DNA of 64,000 bases from Azospira oryzae (GTDB lineage Bacteria; Pseudomonadota; Gammaproteobacteria; Burkholderiales; Rhodocyclaceae), in contig NZ_SHKM01000001.1 in assembly GCF_004217225.1 (NCBI RefSeq), positions 62,001 to 126,000 of the forward strand, written 5' to 3'. Within the stretch, counting starts at the first letter, position 1; every line of letters starts with the position of its first letter. The notes under the pieces were generated by a model, which saw nothing but the letters and a program-made list of their open reading frames with translations, was not told where the DNA came from and searched no databases. The position numbers and the translations under genes were made by a program. Positions 57,218 to 64,000 of this stretch are shown one piece after another.

Positions 57218-59497
57218 TCAGAACGAGGCGTTCAGCTCGATGAAGGCATTGCGGCCGGGCATCTGGTAGTACTCGTAGTAGGTCTTGTCGAAGAGGTTGT
57301 TGATGCCGGCGCTGACCTTGAAATTCCTGTCGAACTGGTAGCTCAGCTTGAGGTTGGCCAGCCAGTACTTGCTGACGCCGCCGTAGACGTTCTTGATGAC
57401 GTCGCTGTTGTCTTCCTTGCTGAACTGCTCGCCGGTGTAGGCGGCGGAGAGGTAGGCGCGCCACTGTTGCCACTGGGCGTCCAGAGCGAAGTAGGCGGTG
57501 TTCTTCGGCACATAGCGCAGGTGCTTGCCCTGCAGGCCGGTCCCGCTTTCGTCCCGGGTGATCTGGCTGTCGGTCCAGGTGTAGCTGGCGGAAGCCCGCA
57601 GCCAGGAGGCGAGGGGCATTTCCGCCGCCAGTTCCACGCCTTCCACCTCGGCCTGGCCGGCGTTGGTGGCCGTGGCGAAGAAGTCCACATTGGCCAGGCT
57701 GCCGCTGTAGGGGCTGAGCTTGCGGTAGATCATGTCCTGCAGCCGGGTGCGGTAATAGGTGGCCTTGGCCGAGCCCTGGCCGGCCAGGGCCGTCTCGATG
57801 CCCAGGTCCCAGGAGGTGGAGGTTTCCGGCTTCAGGTTGGGGTCGGCCACCAGCAGGCGGCGGCTGCTGATGCTGGGCGTGGCGTACATCTCGTAGTTGG
57901 AGGGAGCACGGAAGGCCTTGCCCAGGGAGCTGCGCAGGCTGGTGCCCGGCGTCAGGCGGTAGACCGCCGCCACCTTGGGGGAGAAGGCGGATTCGGAGCG
58001 TTCCGGGATGTCCAGATTGCTCCGGGGCGTACCGACAAATTTCTGCATGTTGCCCCGGCTGCTCCAGCGGTCGTGGCGGCCGCCCAGGTAGAGGGTGAGG
58101 TCGTCGCCGACGAAGATCTGGTCCTGCAGGAACAGGGAATTGGTGGTGCTTTCCCCGTCGGACTGTTCGTTGAGGGCGCCGGTGGTGCTGTCGGGATCGC
58201 GCCAGCTGGTGAGCTGGTACACCTTGCGCCGCAGGTGGCTGCGGCTGGAGGAGAGGCCGACGATCAGGTACTGGTTGCTGCCCGCGGCAAAACCCAGCTG
58301 GGCCGAGGCATCCAGGGTGGTGTTGGGAGTGCTGGTGCGGGTGCCCGGGCCGCTGTCGAAGGTGGCGCCGGTGCCGGAGCCGACGTAGAAGGCCTCCCGG
58401 TCGAAGTAGCCCACATTGGCCTTGAGGTCGTAGCCATTACCCAGCTTCCCGTCGAAGCCGGCGAAGTAGCGGGTCTCCTGGCGGTAGTTGGGATTGCTGG
58501 AATTCCAAAAGCTCGATTCCTTGATGCTGCCCAGCTTGTCGCCGTTGATGGAGACGTTGCTGGCGGGCAGGGCGAGGGGGGCGCCGTTCTTGCTCAGGTA
58601 GTTGTTGAAGCGCTCGAAGCCGATGCTGCTTTCGCTGCGGTTGAAGCCGGCGAAGAAGCGGGACTGGACATCCAGGCTGTAATAGACCTTGGCATGCAGG
58701 TTGTTGGCGTGGGAGGAAATGGCGCCCTGGTCCCCCACCACATAGGCCTTCTTGCCATCCACCGTGGTGGTGGCCCGGCCACCCTGGACCGCGTTGGCGC
58801 CAGTGCCGGTGGTGCCCACCGGCAGCACCACCAGGTCGCTGCCGGCGAAACCGGCCATGTCCTCGTAGCCGAAGCCCAGGGTGGCGGCCAGGCCGTTGTC
58901 CCACTTGTTGCGGTAGCTTGCTTCCACCCCGTTGCGCTCGCCGTCGCCGAAGCCCCGGCTGACCTTGACCCGGGTTTCCTGCTTGGTGGGCACCTTGGTG
59001 ATGACATTGACCACGCCGCCCATGGCTTCGCTGCCGTAGAGGGCCGAGGCGGAGCCGGGCACCACCTCGATCTGCTCCACCTCGCCCATGGGAATGCCCA
59101 TCAGGCTGGCCAGGCCGCCGGCGTTGCCGTCGGAGAGACTCATGCCGTCCACCATCATCTTCACCCGGCCGTCGGAGAGGCCGCGGAAGGAGACGATGGG
59201 GGCGGTGTTGATGCGGGTGCTGGTGCCCAGGCCGTTGCGCATGTAGAAGCTGGGCACCTTGGCGGTGAGGGCGTCGCCGATGCGCATGGCGCCCGAGGCG
59301 TCCAGCTTGTCGGCCGTCACGACGGTGACGGCGGCCGGGGCCTCCAGGGTGGTCTGCTCGATGCGCGAGGCGGTCACCACCACGCTGCCCAGTTCCGTCT
59401 CGCCCTGCTCTCCGGCGGCCAGGGCGGCCTGGGAAAAGAGGGCGGCGATGGCGGCGGCCAGGAGGCGCCGCGGTTGTTGGTTGTTGATGCTCCCCAT
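57218..59497 (-). CDS. btuB: TonB-dependent outer-membrane receptor, probably for corrinoids
   Basis: A 759-residue receptor. Signal peptide MGSINNQQPRRLLAAAIAAL continues FSQAALAA. The TonB box is near TELGSVVVTA (~35-45). The plug domain (~50-165) has GDALTAKVPSFYMRNG, RVKMMVDGMSLSDG and ASALYGSEAMGGVVNVITK. The barrel ends with YYEYYQMPGRNAFIELNASF, carrying the C-terminal Phe used for outer-membrane insertion. Ligand specificity is inferred from the cobalamin riboswitch directly upstream; the sequence alone could also fit a haem receptor. First gene of the four-gene operon. Confidence 0.88.
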   Translation of the reverse strand: MGSINNQQPRRLLAAAIAALFSQAALAAGEQGETELGSVVVTASRIEQTTLEAPAAVTVVTADKLDASGAMRIGDALTAKVPSFYMRNGLGTSTRINTAPIVSFRGLSDGRVKMMVDGMSLSDGNAGGLASLMGIPMGEVEQIEVVPGSASALYGSEAMGGVVNVITKVPTKQETRVKVSRGFGDGERNGVEASYRNKWDNGLAATLGFGYEDMAGFAGSDLVVLPVGTTGTGANAVQGGRATTTVDGKKAYVVGDQGAISSHANNLHAKVYYSLDVQSRFFAGFNRSESSIGFERFNNYLSKNGAPLALPASNVSINGDKLGSIKESSFWNSSNPNYRQETRYFAGFDGKLGNGYDLKANVGYFDREAFYVGSGTGATFDSGPGTRTSTPNTTLDASAQLGFAAGSNQYLIVGLSSSRSHLRRKVYQLTSWRDPDSTTGALNEQSDGESTTNSLFLQDQIFVGDDLTLYLGGRHDRWSSRGNMQKFVGTPRSNLDIPERSESAFSPKVAAVYRLTPGTSLRSSLGKAFRAPSNYEMYATPSISSRRLLVADPNLKPETSTSWDLGIETALAGQGSAKATYYRTRLQDMIYRKLSPYSGSLANVDFFATATNAGQAEVEGVELAAEMPLASWLRASASYTWTDSQITRDESGTGLQGKHLRYVPKNTAYFALDAQWQQWRAYLSAAYTGEQFSKEDNSDVIKNVYGGVSKYWLANLKLSYQFDRNFKVSAGINNLFDKTYYEYYQMPGRNAFIELNASF

Positions 59498-59672
59498 GTT
59501 GCTGTCTGACTCCAGTCGATGGCTACCGACCGGGCTTCGGGAAACGGGGGCATAAAAGATGAGGCGCGACCGCCGGCCCGAGGGCAGGCGGCAGAAACTC
59601 GGCTCAGAGGGAAAAGCCGGCGCTTCGATTCATGCTCCGCTCCGTCCGCAACCCCGCGGTCGGTGGCAGGTT

Positions 59673-59707
59673 CGTGCCGGCACCGTCCTCCATGGACGGC
59701 GGGCACG
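59673..59707 (-). promoter_or_regulatory. Hairpin downstream of the riboswitch (possible expression platform)
   Basis: CGTGCC/GGCACG outer and CCGTCC/GGACGG inner 6-bp stems with a 5-nt loop, directly 3' of the P1 stem. No T-tract follows, so if it is the switch it would work on translation or with Rho rather than by intrinsic termination. Confidence 0.5.
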
Positions 59708-59713
59708 CAAAAA

Positions 59714-59942
59714 TCAAAGGCCGGTCTCCGGGCTCGCCAGTCTTGATGTTCCGCCTTCCCAAGCCAGTCGCCGGCCCCGGTGAGGGGGCGACGGGCTGGC
59801 TCAGTGGCTGGCGCTCCGGGGAGGAGGACCGTGGAACATCCGCACTGGCTTACCGTTGCGGGGGCAGCCGAAGCTTGGGGCCGTGATGGCCGTTACTTCG
59901 TTCCCGTTTCACCCGGCGGCTGCTGCCGCCGGACACCTTTGA
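59714..59942 (-). ncRNA. Cobalamin riboswitch
   Basis: Closed by a perfect P1 stem: TCAAAGG (5' side, complement of 59936-59942) with CCTTTGA (59714-59720). On the minus strand: GGTGAAACGGGAACGAAG near the 5' end, then CTGCCCCCGCAACGGTAAG, GCCACTG, GGGAAGGCGGAAC, and the B12 box AGCCCGGAGACCGGCC (complement of 59719-59734), all in the order known for the class. It precedes the btuB receptor gene. Confidence 0.95.
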
Positions 59943-59997
59943 CTGCTAATGGCTCCCTGGGGAGCCGGGATCGCAACTGCAGGCGATCAGGAGTGCG

Positions 59998-60025
59998 ATC
60001 ATACCCCCAATCCCATCTATGACAA
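59998..60025 (-). promoter_or_regulatory. Sigma-70-type promoter of the riboswitch-btuB operon
   Basis: On the minus strand TTGTCA (60025-60020), 16-nt spacer, TATGAT (60003-59998), about 55 nt upstream of the riboswitch P1 stem. Confidence 0.65.
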
Positions 60026-60106
60026 AAGTCTGTGTCCTGGGCTACCCCATCCCCGCCAGGGGCCGGGGCAGCGTCCAGGGCACGACGCCGCTGGCTGCCG
60101 CCCGGC

Positions 60107-61287
60107 TCAGTCCCAGGCCAGGGCGCCGCCGGTCTGGTACTCGGTGACGCGGGTTTCGAAGAAGTTCTTTTCCTTGCGCATATTGGCCTGTTCGTCGAGC
60201 CAGGGCAGCACGTTCTCGGCGCCGGGGAAGGGCTCGGCCAGGCCCAGCTGGCGGGCGCGGCGGTTGGCGATGAAGCGGAACTGGTCCCGGTGCAGGTCGG
60301 CGTTGTAGCCCAGGATGGGCTCCCGCAGGATGTAGCCGGCGTAGGCCGACTCGGCGGCTTCCGCCTCTTCCCACAGGGCCTTGACCTGGACCGGGTCCAG
60401 GGTCAGGTTTTCTTCCTGCAGGAGCTGGCGCACCACCCGGATGCCGAAGGCGCAGTGCAGCACCTCGTCACGCATGATGTACTGCAGCTGCTCGGCGGTG
60501 CCCTTCATCAGGCCCCGGCGCTGCAGGGCGAAGATGGGGGTGAAGCCGTTGTAGAACCAGCAGCCTTCGAAGATGCCGGCGAAGAAGAGGTAGGAGAGGG
60601 CGAATTCGTGCAGGTTGTCCCGGTCCGTCAGGTCGAAGTCGGAACGCATCACCCGCTCCAGGCGGCGGTTGGCCAGGGCGATCTTGCCGTGGATTTCCGG
60701 CACCACCCGGTAGCGGTTGTAGATTTCCTTCTGGTCCAGGCCCAGGCTTTCGATGCAGTGCTGGTAGGTCCAGGTGTGCAGGGCCTCTTCATAGACCTGG
60801 CGGGCCTGGTAGATCTGCAGCTCCGGCGCGCTCATCTTCTCCATCACCGCCAGGCCGATGTTGCGCATGGCCAGGATGTCGGAGGTGGTGAGGTAGGACA
60901 GCACGTTCTCGAAGACGTGGCGCTCGGCCGGCGTCAGCTTGTGGTTGTAGTCGTGCACGTCCTGGGCCATGGAGATTTCCAGGGGCGTCCAGTGGTTGCG
61001 GTTGGCGTTGAGGAAAAACTCCCAGGCCCAGGGGTACTTGAAGGGCGCCAGCTGGTTGATGTCGGCCTTGCCGTTCACCACCCGCTTGTCTTCCGGGTTG
61101 ATGGGGGCCAGGGAGATGCCGCCGGCAGGCAGGCGGGGCGCGGCTGCCGGGGTAGTGCCAGCCAGGGGCGCCGCCGCTCCTGCCTGGGCGGGCAGGGGGG
61201 CTGGGGATGCTTGCCGGGCGGGCGTTGCAGCCGGGGCGGGCTGGGTGGCGGCGGGTGCGTCGTCCCAGTCGTCGAAACGCAGTTGGC

Positions 61288-61291
<4 letters not shown>
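60107..61291 (-). CDS. nrdB: Ribonucleoside-diphosphate reductase beta subunit (class I)
   Basis: A 394-residue radical-generating subunit. Starts [16 protein letters not shown], followed by an unusual Ala/Pro-rich linker (~10-57) before the ferritin-like core. Metal-ligand segments: [31 protein letters not shown] and [15 protein letters not shown] (E-x2-H twice). The C-terminus ends [16 protein letters not shown], the region that docks onto NrdA. The ATG overlaps the nrdA stop by 4 nt. Together with NrdA it makes deoxyribonucleotides aerobically. Confidence 0.94.

Positions 61292-64000
<2,709 letters not shown>

Larger units (their letters stand above)
59498..60106 (-). promoter_or_regulatory. 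Leader region of the btuB-cobN operon (609 bp, no gene)
   Basis: Contains promoter (59998-60025), cobalamin riboswitch (59714-59942), expression-platform hairpin (59673-59707) and ~170 nt of leader before the btuB ATG. The bases from 60026 to 60106 are the nrdB 3' side, where I find no clear terminator. Confidence 0.8.

Noticed and set aside
57218-59497. Receptor as a haem receptor, making the operon a true hmu locus
   Set aside because: Not excluded by the protein itself, but the riboswitch upstream has all main cobalamin-class elements, so corrinoid control is the better reading.

Overview
The window is about two-thirds GC, and most genes are tightly packed with short overlaps. Gene content (AcrAB, NemRA, RegBA, L-type cytochrome bd, class I ribonucleotide reductase, many PAS/EAL/HD-GYP/HDOD signalling proteins) fits a free-living, respiratory betaproteobacterium. 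A Rhodocyclales member such as Azospira/Dechlorosoma is my best guess, from family resemblance only.

Layout. 1-4.9 kb: an RND efflux pump (acrB cut by the window start, acrA) divergent from its TetR repressor, plus a YnfA membrane protein. 5.2-9.1 kb: nemR-nemA with two matching operators, a DMT exporter and a luciferase-like flavoprotein, then tRNA-Arg(CCU). 9.5-14.2 kb: a chemoreceptor, a YbaK deacylase and the ABC-F ATPase Uup. 14.2-23.1 kb: a seven-gene minus-strand signalling operon (two histidine kinases, a REC protein, REC-HD-GYP, HDOD, a small domain protein, PAS-GGDEF-EAL-REC-PAS) that looks built to degrade c-di-GMP. 23.2-31.3 kb: D-tartrate dehydratase with a divergent LysR regulator, DUF1304, a LemA/GIDE pair, an MFS transporter, an HDOD protein, RlmB and an unknown protein. 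31.3-34.1 kb: ahpC-ahpF behind an OxyR-like palindrome.

34.13-35.68 kb is the clearest foreign segment: one AT-rich gene of unknown function between two inverted imperfect repeats of about 200 bp. 35.8-43.5 kb: an aromatic aminotransferase, a hybrid sensor kinase, DUF554 with a LysR regulator, a RlmN-family radical SAM methyltransferase and a periplasmic protein. 43.6-49.8 kb: an orphan ParB-like protein, then the redox-sensing RegB-RegA pair facing cydP-cydA-cydB-cydX, whose leader carries a terminator-like hairpin. 49.9-52.1 kb: an OsmC-YcaO fusion.

52.3-60.0 kb holds the most distinctive system: a cobalamin riboswitch with closed P1 stem, B12 box and promoter, driving a TonB-dependent receptor, an ExbB/TolQ-like channel, a DUF2149 protein and a CobN-type chelatase that carries a signal peptide and a C-terminal membrane anchor. 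The gene order resembles the haem-acquisition hmu loci of Bacteroidetes, but the riboswitch implies corrinoid control. 60.1-64 kb: nrdB and most of nrdA, cut by the window end.
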